From the NCBI GenBank assembly GCA_013398055.1, contig VZRS01014294.1, positions 114,196-178,195 of the forward strand: a DNA stretch of 64,000 nucleotides. Reading direction: 5' to 3'. Origin of the DNA: Ifrita kowaldi. Taxonomy: Eukaryota > Chordata > Aves > Passeriformes > Cinclosomatidae. Shown one piece after another: positions 40,603 to 53,275 of the stretch. Position 1 is the first letter of the stretch, and every line of letters begins with the position of its first letter. A program made the position numbers and the translations under genes. The notes beneath the pieces were generated by a model. That model worked only from the letters and a program-made list of their open reading frames with translations, was not told the origin of the DNA and made no database searches.

Positions 40603-43600
40603 GAACAAACAGGAATTTACTTTCTATTTCACAAATTTTTTTTTGCAGTTTTTGTGTTATTATTCAGATAGCACCATTATTATGCTTGGCACTTTACAGA
40701 TGTCTCCAAAAATGAGGTCACTGCCTTGAAGAGCTTATAATTAACCCCCCTGTGAATTATATACTAAGTAATTGAGGATAGTAGATCTATCTGCCTGTGA
40801 GCTATAGAGACAATATTATTCATATTGCATATTTGTATTATTTTGGGTTCCAGTTTGTATGTTATCTAACACGAAAATAAAAAAAAAAAAAGCTAGTGGT
40901 GGAAGATTTAAGAAACAATTCTAGCCAGATAGCTGTTTTCTCATTTGCTTTTTCATAGATGGAAGCAAAGTGAATGGGTTACCAAGACAACCGTTTCATA
41001 AAATCAGATTGTCAAAATCTGTTAGGAAACAAGTAGTCTATAATATGAGCCCTTGGCTAAATGAAATCATCCGATATGATGGAACTTTAAAATTACCTTA
41101 TAATTTCAATTAAAACAAGTTGCACCCATTCAGTCTTGAGTGCTGACCACTATCATAGTCTGCAACTGTCATTCTTCAAATAAATAGTCAAAGTCTAGGG
41201 AGCAGATCTACTAGTCCTTTTCCCTTCCCTGTTCTTCAACAATCATTTCCTTTGTGCTGATCACCATAACTGAAAGAATACTTTTGCAAAGCTAGCAGAA
41301 AAAGGTTAACATTTTCCCAGCCAAAAAGCTGTACTGAAGAGATTGTTTAGTATTCACAATATCACTTCTATCCTTCTTTGCCCTGTCTAGGCAACTAGGG
41401 AGTTAGATCCTGTGTATATAAACCAAAGAGAAGAGTGTGAGAAGAATAAAGGCTTTGCAATTTCCATTTATTTTTGTCACTCCATTTTTGCTTCTCTTTT
41501 TCAAGTTCTCTCATCTAAAAGCAGCATAATTTTTTCACTTGCCAATACGACAAACTTGCAATCAGTATTAGTATCAAATTAATGATGTAGTGAGAACATC
41601 AGAAACGATCTCCCAGGGAGGGTCTTCCATTTTTGTGACACTAGTCCTGTGTATTTACCTCTCTGCAACTGGAAGGAAAAATAAAAATAGTAATAATAAT
41701 AGAACGCTAAAGTCTATTTCTCTTTGTTTATATATGAAATATATGCATTTTACATGCATGTAAAGAGCATTTTGTTTATTAAAACACAAAAATATATACA
41801 CAGGTCTTCAAAATTATGTGCTGCTTATTTCACAATGCTTTTCCTATAAAAGATATATAAGCTTAACTATAGCTTCTGAAACGTTCTGATTTTTCTCTTG
41901 GTAGGTTTCTAGAATCTCTGGAAAACACTAAGAGCTCCAGATGGAAGAATTTTTTGAAAAGCTTGATTCAAGAGACTTCTGAATTTTGGCAGATAAACGC
42001 TGCATATGTTGTGTGGAGGTGATCTCCTGTGGGGGACAGGAAGATGATCTCTTAATGCACATTCACCAACTGTCATAAGGCTGAAAAGAATATGCACGTA
42101 TTGTGCAAAGATACTTATCAAAATTTCAAACCCCTGTTTTTCGGTGCAAAAGCTAAAATAAATCTTAAAAGTGAATCCTCATGTTCTTCAGAGGATGAAT
42201 TAAACATGCTGTTAAGTGTATACACCATTGGGGAAAAAGAAAGTGGTCCTTTTTAACCCATATTTATATAACTCTCTCTAAAAAACCAGACCCCCAACAG
42301 CATGTTTTCCCGAGGGAAAATAAAACCCCAACTCTGAACATGCCAGCATCACATACAACAATCCAGCTGATATTCTCAGACTAAGTGAAGGTACAATTCT
42401 AAACAAAAATAATCAGACTAAAGTAAATAATTAACTAGGACAAAAAGTTAATTCTGTTTAAACAGTGGCAGTTCACTAACCTCTCCACTTAAAAGGTTTA
42501 CTGATTTAGGTACTTTAAAAAGATTTTCAGTTCTGTGGCCTAAATATGTAAAAAAAAAAAAACACTGAAAGAAAATGAATTCATCATTTCTCAGGGGACT
42601 TTTCTAATGCAAAAACCACAGAGCTTCCACTGGGACAAAAATAGGTTTACAACTAATTCTGTTGCGCCACTGGTTGTTGACCACGTATGTAAAGTTCTCT
42701 CTTTATCCAATAGGTGAAATCTTTATACTAGACAGCAGTGGCATAGCCCATGGGACTGGAGAATTTTGGAGAATATTAATAAACGTGGCTTTCCTTAGAA
42801 ACCAGTGAACTCTCTCAGAGGATGTGGGACAAGTAGGATCCTTATTGCAAGTGGGGATCTCAGTGTTCACAAGACCTAACTCTCAGTACTTACTGTTCTT
42901 ACTGTTCTGTAAACTCTTTTATTGCAGCCATCAAGTTCTTCATCGTTCTGCAGAGCCACACACAAGATGAGCAAATAGCTTTTGAAATACTAAAATCATT
43001 AACATTTAACAGTGGCAGCCATACCTTACAAATGGCCTTGAAAAAATGGCATACAGCCCATGGAGAGACTAAACACCCACACCTCCCTCAGGCCATTAAG
43101 AGAGGCCTCTACCACGTCATTCTTCCTTAGCCAGACAAATTCCGTTCACGACACAGAACCTAAACATACAGAAGTTGGAGAGCTCTTTTACAGCAACCAA
43201 GGGCCTGTGAACTAATCTCCAGGGAGATACAGAAACTCATCAAGGCAAACAGCTTCAATATTTTCTTCGCATATCACAACTTTTTGGAATGTAAAGCAGG
43301 CAGCAAAAGCTTTCACATCAATTGCTGTTCTTAAGGAATATATCCAAAATTTCTATGTCACAAATCATATGAATTGTTCTTGAAAAAGACATGAGTCATG
43401 CATATGCTGTATCACCTGAGTGTGAAGGGCACAGAAAATGGAAAAATATGTACCTGTCAGAAAAACTGCCCCTAAGTTTCTCTGAAACAAATGTAAGAAA
43501 AGAAGTCTCATGGGGAAGATTTCTGGACTGTACATATGGAAAATTAATTATTCAAGTTTTATGTGATGTATTAGATTATTTTTTACAGATTCCAAAGAAA

Positions 43601-45103
43601 AGATTATTGTTGTAATAGTAAATTCAATTATTTAACAAAATATTCCCCAAACTTAGAATAAGCACTTTTCCAGAAACGAATTTTATGTTGAGAAACATAA
43701 TGAATGCAGTTGTGCTTAGTAGCTATAGAACCTTTGGTATATTATTAAAACTCATTATAAAATAAGTCTGGTCAGCATCTCTTGATGAGGAAACATGAAA
43801 CATGTCAGTTTTTGAAAAGAGAAAATGCCCGTAACTGGCAGTGATACTAGAGTTACAAAGTTATGGGGAAGATCTAATGGAAGAGATGAGCCATTTACTC
43901 CAGAAGAGATCTAAAAGCTACACATTTAAAAACTTCCAAGCATCTTTTAAGAATGTTAAACAGGCCCAGCTGTTGTCTTGGTTCCCAAGAGGGCCAGGAC
44001 AGCTCAGGGAGATCCATCATGGTCCACAACTTGTGACTGTAAAAAAAACCTGTCCCAAAAGACAAACCTTGGGAAATACTTATCTAATGGCTGCAAGGCA
44101 GTATAAAACCATTCAATAAGGAGCTGTGCTCTCCCAAACATTTTACTAAAAATTTTAACATTCTAGTCTTTTACTCCCTAGTATGGAAAAAGTGCCTACT
44201 ATCAGGGACATTGTCTATACAGAATGAATAAAATAATCTGGAAAACATACTTGAACAACAAGTTATCTTTTTGAATAGCCTCATTTTAATATCTATAAGG
44301 AAAAAGAATTATCACCAAATAAATTACAAAAAATAAAAAATACTTCCATAAAATCATTTGACAACCAGGCATATGACAACTTTATGAAATAGACCAGAAT
44401 ACACATTTTTCACTGAACCTTATCTATCTTACCCACGTGACTACTAAGGCATAGTATTTAACTTCATTAACCTCATTTAGCTACAGATCAAATGATATTT
44501 TCTGAGTGGGAACAGAATCTTTTAAAAGGCAAATGCCTTTTGTTAAATCATTTAACAATAAAATTTTGTTGCTATGCAGTTAATTTCTAAAGCATTTTAA
44601 GCCTTTAATACAATTTTTAATAATCAAGAATTATATCCCAATTACAGATTACTTTAAAATTATGAAAACAGAAACTGAAACAAATCCTTTCACCCAGAAG
44701 CCATTTGATTGGCATATTGACACATTTTTAAACTCAAAATTCTGGATTTTTTTGCCCAAAAATCAAAGCAAGCAAACATTCTATTTATTCAAGATTGTTT
44801 CTATGAATGTCCTTGTTTAATTCAGGCCAGAGAGCCTATTGTAGAGGCTATACAACTTATTGTTGGCACCACAAAATGTACAAACATCTCAGAAGCAAGG
44901 TGAGGAAACTTTCCCTCATTATGCAAGTTTTATACAAAGTTAACGGAAAAAATCTCTCTAGAGCCACCCTATCATTTCCCTCCTCTAATGCCTCCTCCTA
45001 CTCTCCATAGCCAAAATGCCTTTGCAATACCAGTTCATAAGAACTTGTTTGTAATGAACTATAAAATTGTTGAAGAATGTGTAGAAAATTAGGGGCATTC
45101 ATT

Positions 45104-45120
45104 AAAAAAAAAAAAAAAAA
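45104..45120. repeat. Poly(A) run of 17
   Basis: An uninterrupted A run. I looked upstream for a retroposed cDNA or SINE body and saw only ordinary AT-rich sequence. Confidence 0.85.
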
Positions 45121-46265
45121 GCATTAGTTTGATTTGCTTGGACTATCCTGCCTACCTTATTTAGGATACTGTTAGATATAGGAGAAAAAGGCAACAGTTC
45201 TTAAAATGGACAAACAGATGGCTTGGTCCTACATTTATTTGTGCTTTGCGTCATCATCTGTTTCTTTTGTTTACAAGGCCCTACTAAGGCCATTTATCTC
45301 TACAAGAGCAGACCATTTACTTTTGCCATAGTTTCTGGGGACTAGGAAGGAGAGAGCATTGCAGTTAACATCCTTGCCACTAAATATCTTCAACAGACAC
45401 CAAAACAAACTTGGTAACAACAAATATACTTAAATAAGTATAGTCTTGGAAAGACTCTTCAAGAGGTTTGTGTTGTTTTCTGCAGTCAGTCAGACTACAT
45501 CCCAAGTATAATGTAGTGCCTAATCATACAAGAAATAATAATATTAGTGAAAAAGTAGTAAATATTGTGTGCCTTAGGGAAGTTTGGGAAATACAGGTTA
45601 CTGACTACAGATTATTTATAATTTAATGCCAAAAATAAATTTTAGGAACAATAAATACACTTACTAAAATATTAAATTGCATAGCAATTTATAGAAGCTT
45701 CTCTTATGCAATCAATTTCATCAAATTGATATCTAATAACATTCATATCTAATTCAATATTTTGGAGACAACTTTCAACAGAAAATTAAGTAAAACTCTT
45801 TGTACCCAAAGGTAAAAAAGGTTGAGTAAAAACTCCTTGTATCCAAATTTATGATTTTTCTGATGGTCTCAAATTTTGCAAATTTTACTAATGGAAGCAT
45901 TGGACAGTGAGATTCACAAACATATGCATTACTACTTTTATGCCTGATTATATTGGGATTTTATATTAACCTGATCTTCTTGAGATTTTAGTTTACTATA
46001 TAGTGTTGAAACCTCCAGTAGAGGGAGGCTCTTTTACTCAGAAGAAAACAGAAATTAGTCTTCAAGCCACCTTCAAAATAACATATAAAACTACCACATA
46101 TTAGACATAATCTAACCTGCTAAATTCTGGCAAAAGTTAATTTTTCAATAATGATCACATTTTAATTCAGAAAGAAACTGCTCCGCATGAGTTGCAAATG
46201 CAGCCTTCATTAAGCAATTCTCACAGCCTTAGGCTCCTGGTGTGTTATCTTGCAGTGATCTTATC

Positions 46266-46283
46266 TTTTTTTTTTTTTTTTTT
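46266..46283. repeat. Poly(T) run of 18
   Basis: An uninterrupted T run about 35 bp outside the 3' end of the CR1 copy that starts near 46318. CR1 does not end in poly(A), so the run is probably independent of the element. Confidence 0.85.
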
Positions 46284-46317
46284 AGCTTAGAAGACGTTGG
46301 TTTAGTGATATAAGATG

Positions 46318-47400
46318 TTATAGAATGGCCTGGGCTGGAAGATCATCTTAAATCTCATTGAGTTTCAAACCCTCTGCCATGGGCAGAGATACCTTCCACT
46401 AGATCTGGTTGCTCAAAGCCCCATCCAACCCAGCCTTCAACACTCCCAGGGATAGGGCATCCACAACTTCTCTTCCAGTGTCTCGCCACTATCACACTAA
46501 AGAATTTCTTACAAATATCTAATCTAAACCTACTCTCTTTCAGTTTGAATCCATTCCCTCTTGTCCTGTCACCACATGCACTTGCAAAAAGTCCCTCTCT
46601 GGCTTTCTTGTAGGCTCCTGTCAGGAACTGGAAGGCCACAATTAGGTCACCTTGAAGTCTTCTCCAGCCTGAACAGCCTCAGTTCTCCCAGCCTTTCCTC
46701 ATAGGGGAGGTGCTCTATCTCCAGTTATCTTGGTGGCCTCCTCTAGGCTTGCTCCAACAGGTCCATGTCCTTCCAGTGCTGGGTACCCCAGAGCAGGATG
46801 AAGCCCTACAGGTGGGGTCTCACCAGAGCAGAGCAGAAGGGCAGAGGGGCAGAATCCCCTCCCTCTCCCTGCTAGCCACACTGCTTTGGATGCAGCCCAG
46901 GACACAATTGGCTTTCTTGGGCTGCAAGTGCACATGGCTGGGTCATGTCCAGCCTCTCATCCATCAGCATCCCCAAATCCTTCTCGCAGGGCTGCTCTCA
47001 ATCTGCTCATCCCCCAGTCTGTGTTGATACCGGGGCTTACCCAGGCCCAGGTGCAGCCCATTCCCTGTACTCCATGTGCCTTGGCATAGATTCTAGGAGG
47101 ATCTGTTCCATCATCTTCCCAGGCACAGAGGTGAGGCTGACAGGTCAGTAATTCCCAGGGTCCTTCTTTCTACCCTTTTTAGAGATGAGTACAATATTCC
47201 CTTTTTCCAGTCACCTGAGACTTCCTCCAACTGCCATGACTTTTCAAATAACATGAAGAGTGGCTTGGCAATTATATCAGCCAATTCTCCCGGGACTCTG
47301 GGATGCATCTCATCAGGTCCTATAGACAGATATGTTCAGGTTCCTCAGGTGGGCATAAACCTGATTTTTACTTACAGTGAGAAACTCTTCGCTCCCTCAG
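46318..47400 (-). mobile_element. CR1 LINE copy, 5'-truncated and internally deleted, same sense as GPM6A
   Basis: On the minus strand the element starts inside the CR1 ORF2 reverse transcriptase. The frame at 47111-47308 reads HPRVPGELADIIAKP, then FEKSWQLEEVSGDWKKG, the conserved fingers region ahead of the catalytic palm. The sequence then passes CR1-like words (EQILLES at about 47075-47105) and jumps near 47065 to the ORF2 C-terminal region. That region ends with AYKKAREGLFASACGDRTRGNG and RFRLDICKKFFSV at 46500-46620. The 3' UTR ends at about 46318 (CCAGCCCAGGCCATTCTAT on the minus strand). The palm with the catalytic aspartates is absent, so the copy is dead. Element limits are approximate. 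Confidence 0.92.
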
Positions 47401-47837
47401 ATCTCAGAAAGACACAGAACGTGATGCCTTCTGATACCCCAACAAGCACTAAATTCTGAACTATTGTGCATTTTAGGAACAATTTACATACTTGTAAAAA
47501 CAAATAAAGTTTCTCCTTCAAGAGGGGATATTTAAGTTTCAATAAAGCACTGAACATTTTTCTTTGCAAAATTCAAGCTTAAAACAATTAAAAAGCTAGC
47601 CTTAAAAGCAACAAGAAGTGCATTTAAGTATTTGTTTCAAAAGATTTAAAAAATTTTAAGGTTATATGACAGTCTCAGGATACAAATGTAAATCTGGGCA
47701 TCATTGTGTATAACTTGGTGCATTCCTGTGTATTTACCTAAAGTACAAATATACTCTTTTTATTCTCTAAAGGTGTTTTACTTTCCGTGGTCAAATATTT
47801 AGTTGTCTTAAGTAATACTACACAAGAATTTTATTTA

Positions 47838-47851
47838 TTTTTTTTTTTTTT
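47838..47851. repeat. Poly(T) run of 14
   Basis: An uninterrupted T run after a TTATTTA stretch; low complexity. Confidence 0.8.
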
Positions 47852-48442
47852 ATTAGCCACACCATATTGTGCAAGTTGACATATAAAATAAGTGAGAAAA
47901 TTGTGTCATGTCTTTTTCATGTAGCCCATAAAAAGTAGGTATTTATCAGGATATTTGGCATGCAAAACAGTGACTCAGCTGGTTAGGAATACAAAGGAGG
48001 TAAATCCAGATGGGAAAAAATAGAATGATTTGGACTAATTAGCACAGTTAAGAAAACCAATTTGGATTGGTTCCAAAAAAAAACAGATGTGAAAAATGTC
48101 TCTGCAATGCCTTAGTTTAGTTTGTTTTTAGCTTATTCAGGTACAGATGCTGGAAACATTACAAGAATAAGGTTTAAAAAATAATAAAGAACTGTCTTTG
48201 AATAAATTATCTTCTCTGTTATACTACAGACAGGCTTTCCTTCAAGGTTGAAGACTTAAGTTACCTTTTCTTCCTCATGCATTTCACTCTGGAAAGCTTT
48301 GAAGTGGACATCTAAGTAGCATATCTAGAAGAGTACTATTAGACAAGGAGTACTGCTATTCAGTTGCAATTTGGTGTTTTCACATTTAGATAAGAATTAC
48401 GCACACTGTAACATCTAGAGTCCTAGTGTGGCATAGAAACCA

Positions 48443-48503
48443 CAGCTGCTCATTGAGAAAGTTGTACATTAAGAAAGGATGTACAGCTCTCATTGAGAAA
48501 GTT
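48443..48503 (+). repeat. Short direct repeat (about 20 bp, period about 41)
   Basis: CTCATTGAGAAAGTT occurs at 48449-48463 and again at 48489-48503. Both are preceded by CAGCT, and a weaker related word (TTAAGAAAGGA) lies between them. It looks like a small local tandem duplication with decay. Confidence 0.7.
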
Positions 48504-51500
48504 AAACGTAGACTTTTATCCTCCTCGCAATATATTCAGACCTATGTTTTCCACATACACATAATTAATTGCAAGGGCAGAGACTTTACCATACATTTCA
48601 TTCTAGTCACTCAGTTACCTCTGCCACACCATTCAACCAGGATATTCTTTGTTAATATAATATTTATAAAATCATAGGACCATATAAAAGCTGATTCTAG
48701 CAAAAAACTACTGGTGAGTACTGTATTTTTCAGAAGTAACACCCAGAGTACCAAAAATACTGCTTAAAAATGTTGTCTAATGTGTCTAAAAGAGCTGTCC
48801 AAACACATTACAGAAAAATAGACAAGATGGAGTTGTACAGCACCAGCAGTACTTGTACAGTAGTACTTGCAGAGACAAGCAATCTTTCTAGGTCTCAGAA
48901 GAATCACTGTAAGGATTATTGACATGAAGAAAATGTGAAGAGGTAGGTCTTAAAGTATAAGTTATAAATGCAAATTGGTTTTGTCTTGAATGTGCTGCTG
49001 CCCATAGGAAGCTTAAATATATGCAAAACAGTAGCTTTATCACATGCTAATGCAGATGGAATACCAGACATTCTAATGCACAAGACCTGCCTAGTACTTG
49101 ACTTTACAGTTCGAATGAAATAGACAGGATTTAAGTGGATTATATCACAAGTACTTTGTGCACATGGAATGTCTTCAAAACCCTCCTAGCATGAAGCCAC
49201 TTTTAGGTAAGAAATATTCCATTTTACTGGTAAGCCCTGAAAAGTTAATCCAGATAAATATATTCAATAATTTAGCATGCCAGACATTTCAAATACCAAC
49301 AAATTTAGCATGCACACACTGAGAAGTTTTGTGTTAGTTCTGAATTTTTTAATAAGGGCAAATTCACATACCTACAAATGTGATATAAAACTCCTGAAAG
49401 TGTTAAGTACATCACTGTATACTATAAATAATTACTGCATATACTTAACCACAACTAATATGAAAGCAAAGCGCTAGTGCTCGATCAAAAGATTGAATAA
49501 CCAGCTGTCTCCCAGTCAGAAGATGAAATACATATCTAACAGAAGTATGCATACATTGACTGATTGTCTGGTAATTGTGATTAAAAAAGGCATGCTGATA
49601 GGCTCACCACCAAACGCTTCACAATGCTGCTTTACCTAGAATATTTCTAGGGGGAAGACAGCGAATAAACAGAAGTTAATTGTGAAAAAAAAGGTTAGGT
49701 ACCTGCGAGAGTAACACTTTCATAAACATTATTTTGCACCTATGATTCCTCTGCCTCATATCCAGCATATGTGTACTCTTCATCATCAAATTATTTCCTC
49801 CAACTTATTTGTAGGACAAACACTTATGTTCTTCTGTGATCGTAGCCCTTGATACACCTGCTGAGCAGAGGAGTGAAGATTGGCTGCATGCAGCAGAGCG
49901 TGGTACAGTCAAGGCTACCACAGTCTGACATATGACTCTGTGTCTGGTTGGACAGCTTCCTGACACCTCAAGGCTCAGAGACCTGTGTTCTTCTTCAGTA
50001 TATACAAATTGCTAAATGAAAATAAGACTGACATATTTTTCAAACCTTGCTTGTCTCGACTGTTTATTTTAGCTTTCACATTTAAAATTATGGCAGAATG
50101 TAGCTCTCCAGGTAGGAAGAATGCATAGTAGGGTGCACCAGCATCTCAGATAACTGCACTCACTACCTGAGTACACTGGAGACTACACAGTGTCTCCCTA
50201 ATCTCCCTAATCATGGGGAGTCACTAACCACATTATGCCATTCCAGCAGATATGCATCCCTAGAAAACAAGGTACTTCCTTTTGTTGGTTGGTTTGATTC
50301 AGCACAACTTTTTTTCAAGATAAACAAATCCAACAATTACATTAATAGAATTAAATATACAAGTGAAACTTTAAAAAATCACCAAAAATCCAGGTGTTGA
50401 AGTATAGTATAGAAGACTCTTAATGGTGAAGACTGTATGAAAAGAAAAAGCAACTTAAACAACTGTATTTAATTCCTCCTCTGTGTAAGAACAAATCACT
50501 GGTGTCACCATCACATGAAGCAGTTTGGTACTGGTACGGACAAGAAAGGTTACAAGTTTAAAAAAAACAAAACAAACTTCTTAGGAAAAAGTTCAAACAT
50601 GGAAGTCAGTATGACATCTCTCTATAAATCACCATGCAACAATGTCCATTTAGGTGTCAATACATCTATCACAATTCTGTACTGCAAGTGCATTTACAGA
50701 AATTTAAATTTGATCATACACAATGAGAAGAATGGAAAATGAAATATTAAAAAAAGAAATCATTACAGATAAAGAATAATTTAGGAGATAACCAGTTTGT
50801 GCCAATTATTTTTGAGTAGAAAAGCAGTTTTTACTATTTCTGGCTCTACAGGCCAAATAAAAGTTAATGGACTTGTCTTCAAGCTTGCATAGCTTTTGCA
50901 TAGCCAAAAATGAATGGAAACTAAATGCTCTTTTACCGCATTTTTATTGCACAATTTAGAAAAAATTAAAAGCAAAATACTTCATGAAGCCACAGGTTTT
51001 TATCTAAACTCTTCAAAAAAATCAGTTTCCAATATCTCTATTAGCCTGCTTCAGAGTGATTTAAGCCTATGTTCACAGCTTTGTAATGTGGCAAAGATCA
51101 AGGTTTTTGGCTGCTGGCTTTTTTAAGTCAATAAAGACAGACAAATCAAGGCCCCCTCATGGCACGATTCTCATCAGACTAATAGACTGGGTTAAGGAAC
51201 AGGTTTGAGGCTTCGATGCTCTGATGGAGCAGAGATGGAATCAATTAAGAAAGTGCAAGGATGGACACGGCAGGAAGCATGTTTTTCTGCATTAGCTTCT
51301 CCTATCAGTTAACACAGGCAAGCAAGTACACTGAACTGAGTACAAAAGCAGTGCTGTGCTGCAATAACCAAGGGCAAGAAAATAAAACTGAAATTCATGT
51401 CAAATTGACAAAAGAAACCCCCACCAAAAACCCCTAAGGTTTTCCCACTGTTCTAACTTCCCAGGAAACTTCCTTCTCTCAGTTCTGCTCAATAAAAAAA

Positions 51501-51769
51501 ACAGGAGAGTTAAGCAAAACACCACTGCAATACTAAAGCTATAATACTAAAGCTGCAATGTAAATCTGTCAGTAAAGAAGTTAAAATTGAAAATTGCTTA
51601 GTAGTTTCTGAAAAGCAGTGATATATTACCCTAACTTTTTTGATTATCATTAGTAGTTTTTTTGTTTGTTTAAAAGCATGACTTTTCAGCAGACTTTACT
51701 GAACCCTTTTCTGTGTACATTGAGGAACATATAATACCAGCATCATATACACAAAAGAAAAACAAGGAG

Positions 51770-51784
51770 ATATATATATATATG
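51770..51784. repeat. Short (TA)n repeat
   Basis: A TATATATATATATATG run in AT-rich intron; an ordinary dinucleotide repeat. Confidence 0.8.
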
Positions 51785-52395
51785 TAATATGTTGATACCA
51801 TTCTTTTTGAGGCGGTAAAAAATTTAAAGTCTTTGTTACCACAAAATTTCTATCCTTTGTTTTTCTATCTCAAAACTATAGAATAAACACTATAAAGATG
51901 ATTTAATAATGCAAATCCAAACCAGTCTAAAAATGTGTGATTATTACAAAGATGTAAATAAGAAATAAGAGAGGACAATCAGTCTTTACTTCCAACTATC
52001 GGACAAAGTCTACAGCAGGAAACAGGTTCTTGTAGCATGCTCACATCAGCAAATTCAGATAATGCAAGAACAAAGCCAGAAGCATTGCCCAACAAAGAAT
52101 TGCATAAAAGAGAAGTGCAATTACTGATAACAACAAAAGTTAAATAGTATATCCAAAACCACAGGTGAGTCTCAAATATTTTTGATTATGCAGCTTCATA
52201 TGAGACACTGTCTACACACAGCTGGCTTGGAAATTCACAATTTCGGGCCATACAGCCCAGGGGCCAAAAAAAGGGACACAATCCCCTTCAATCATATACT
52301 ATGTAGTTATGATTCAACTTAGACAATTAAATGTTAGGTAGACAGAGAATTGATAACTAGTTTGATTTAATATTTTTCCTGCTGGGTTAGGCTAA

Positions 52396-53050
52396 GATCA
52401 TAGGATCCTAGAATGGCTTGGGTTGGAAGGGACCATCTAAATATCATCTAGTTAGAAGCCCTCTACCATGGGTAAGGACATCTTTCACTAGATCAGGTTG
52501 CTCAGAGTCCCGTCCAGCCTGGCCCTCAACACTTCCAGACATGAGGCATCCTCAGCCTCTCTGGGCAATGCGTTCCAGCGTCTCACCACCCTAATAGCAA
52601 AGAATTTTTTCCTAATATTTAATCTAAACCTACTATTTTTCAGATTAAAGCCATTCTACCTAGTTCTAACACCGCATACCCTTGTACAAAGTCCATCTCC
52701 AGCTTTCTTGTAGGCTCCCTTCAGGTACTGGAAGGCTGCTATAAGCTCTCCCCAAAGCCTTCTCTTCTTCAGGTTCCACCACCCCAGACTTGCCTCATAG
52801 GAAAGTCGCTCCAGCCCTCTGATCAACTTTGTGGCTTTCCTGTGGACTTGTTCCAACAGGTCCAAATTTTTCTTGCATTGGGGGTCCCAGAGCTGGACAG
52901 TTTTTCAGATGAGGTCTCATGACAGCAAAGTAGAGGGCCAGACTCTCCCCCCTTGACTTGCTGGCCAAACTTCCTTTGATTCACCCCAGGATGTAGTTTG
53001 CTTTCTGGGCTGCAAGTTCACATTGCCAAGAAATGTTGAAATCCTCACCC
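52396..53050 (-). mobile_element. CR1 LINE copy, 5'-truncated 3' fragment, same sense as GPM6A
   Basis: On the plus strand the left edge reads ATCATAGGATCCTAGAATGG then TTGGGTTGGAAGGGACCAT, the reverse complement of an avian CR1 3' end. It continues through the ORF2 C-terminal region; the minus-strand frame at 52656-52865 contains DLLEQVHRKATKLIRGLERL and QYLKGAYKKAGDGL, both typical of CR1. The coding frame is interrupted and the element fades out near 53050. It is a dead, 5'-truncated copy. The right limit is approximate. Confidence 0.93.
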
Positions 53051-53275
53051 AGAAGATATTTACTTTCAACACATTAAATAAGCCATTCTATTCTTGGAAA
53101 AACTTCTGTGCCATTTTAATCATGTATTTTTTTACTAGAAAACTAAGCATCTTCAGTTTAATTAACTTAGGGTGCTTCATATTTTTTTTGACAGAGTAAA
53201 ATGAAGGCATATTTTAAGTATTAATAGGCTAAGTAATATTTTACTTGATCAGTGCAGCTGAAGTACTCTAGTCTG
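53051..53275. other. Spacer between two head-to-head CR1 copies
   Basis: About 225 bp of AT-rich sequence separates the 5'-truncated ends of the two neighbouring CR1 copies. No feature is recognisable in it. Confidence 0.7.

Larger units (their letters stand above)
32994..46317 (-). other. GPM6A upstream intron, middle 13 kb
   Basis: AT-rich intron with no recognisable exon or RNA gene. It has two patches of more balanced base composition, 35.01-35.38 kb (purine-rich at its start) and 38.88-39.18 kb; I could not assign either. It also holds an N-marked duplication at 34.0 kb, a short TA repeat at 40.58 kb, an A17 run at 45.10 kb and a T18 run at 46.27 kb. Confidence 0.65.
47401..52395 (-). 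other. GPM6A upstream intron between CR1 copies
   Basis: Five kilobases of AT-rich intron with no exon, RNA gene or transposon that I recognise. It holds a T14 run (47838-47851), a short direct repeat at 48443-48503 and a TA repeat at 51770-51784. Confidence 0.65.

Noticed and set aside
45104..45120. A17 run considered as the tail of a processed pseudogene or SINE
   Set aside because: No retroposed body, polyadenylation signal or target-site duplication was visible upstream.
46266..46283. T18 run beside a CR1 3' end, considered as a retroposition tail
   Set aside because: CR1 elements end in short repeats rather than poly(A), and the run is separated from the element by about 35 bp of unrelated sequence.
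46699..47151. Several plus-strand open frames in the CR1 region
   Set aside because: They are antisense to a CR1 copy that reads on the minus strand; the GC-rich CR1 sequence simply has few stops.
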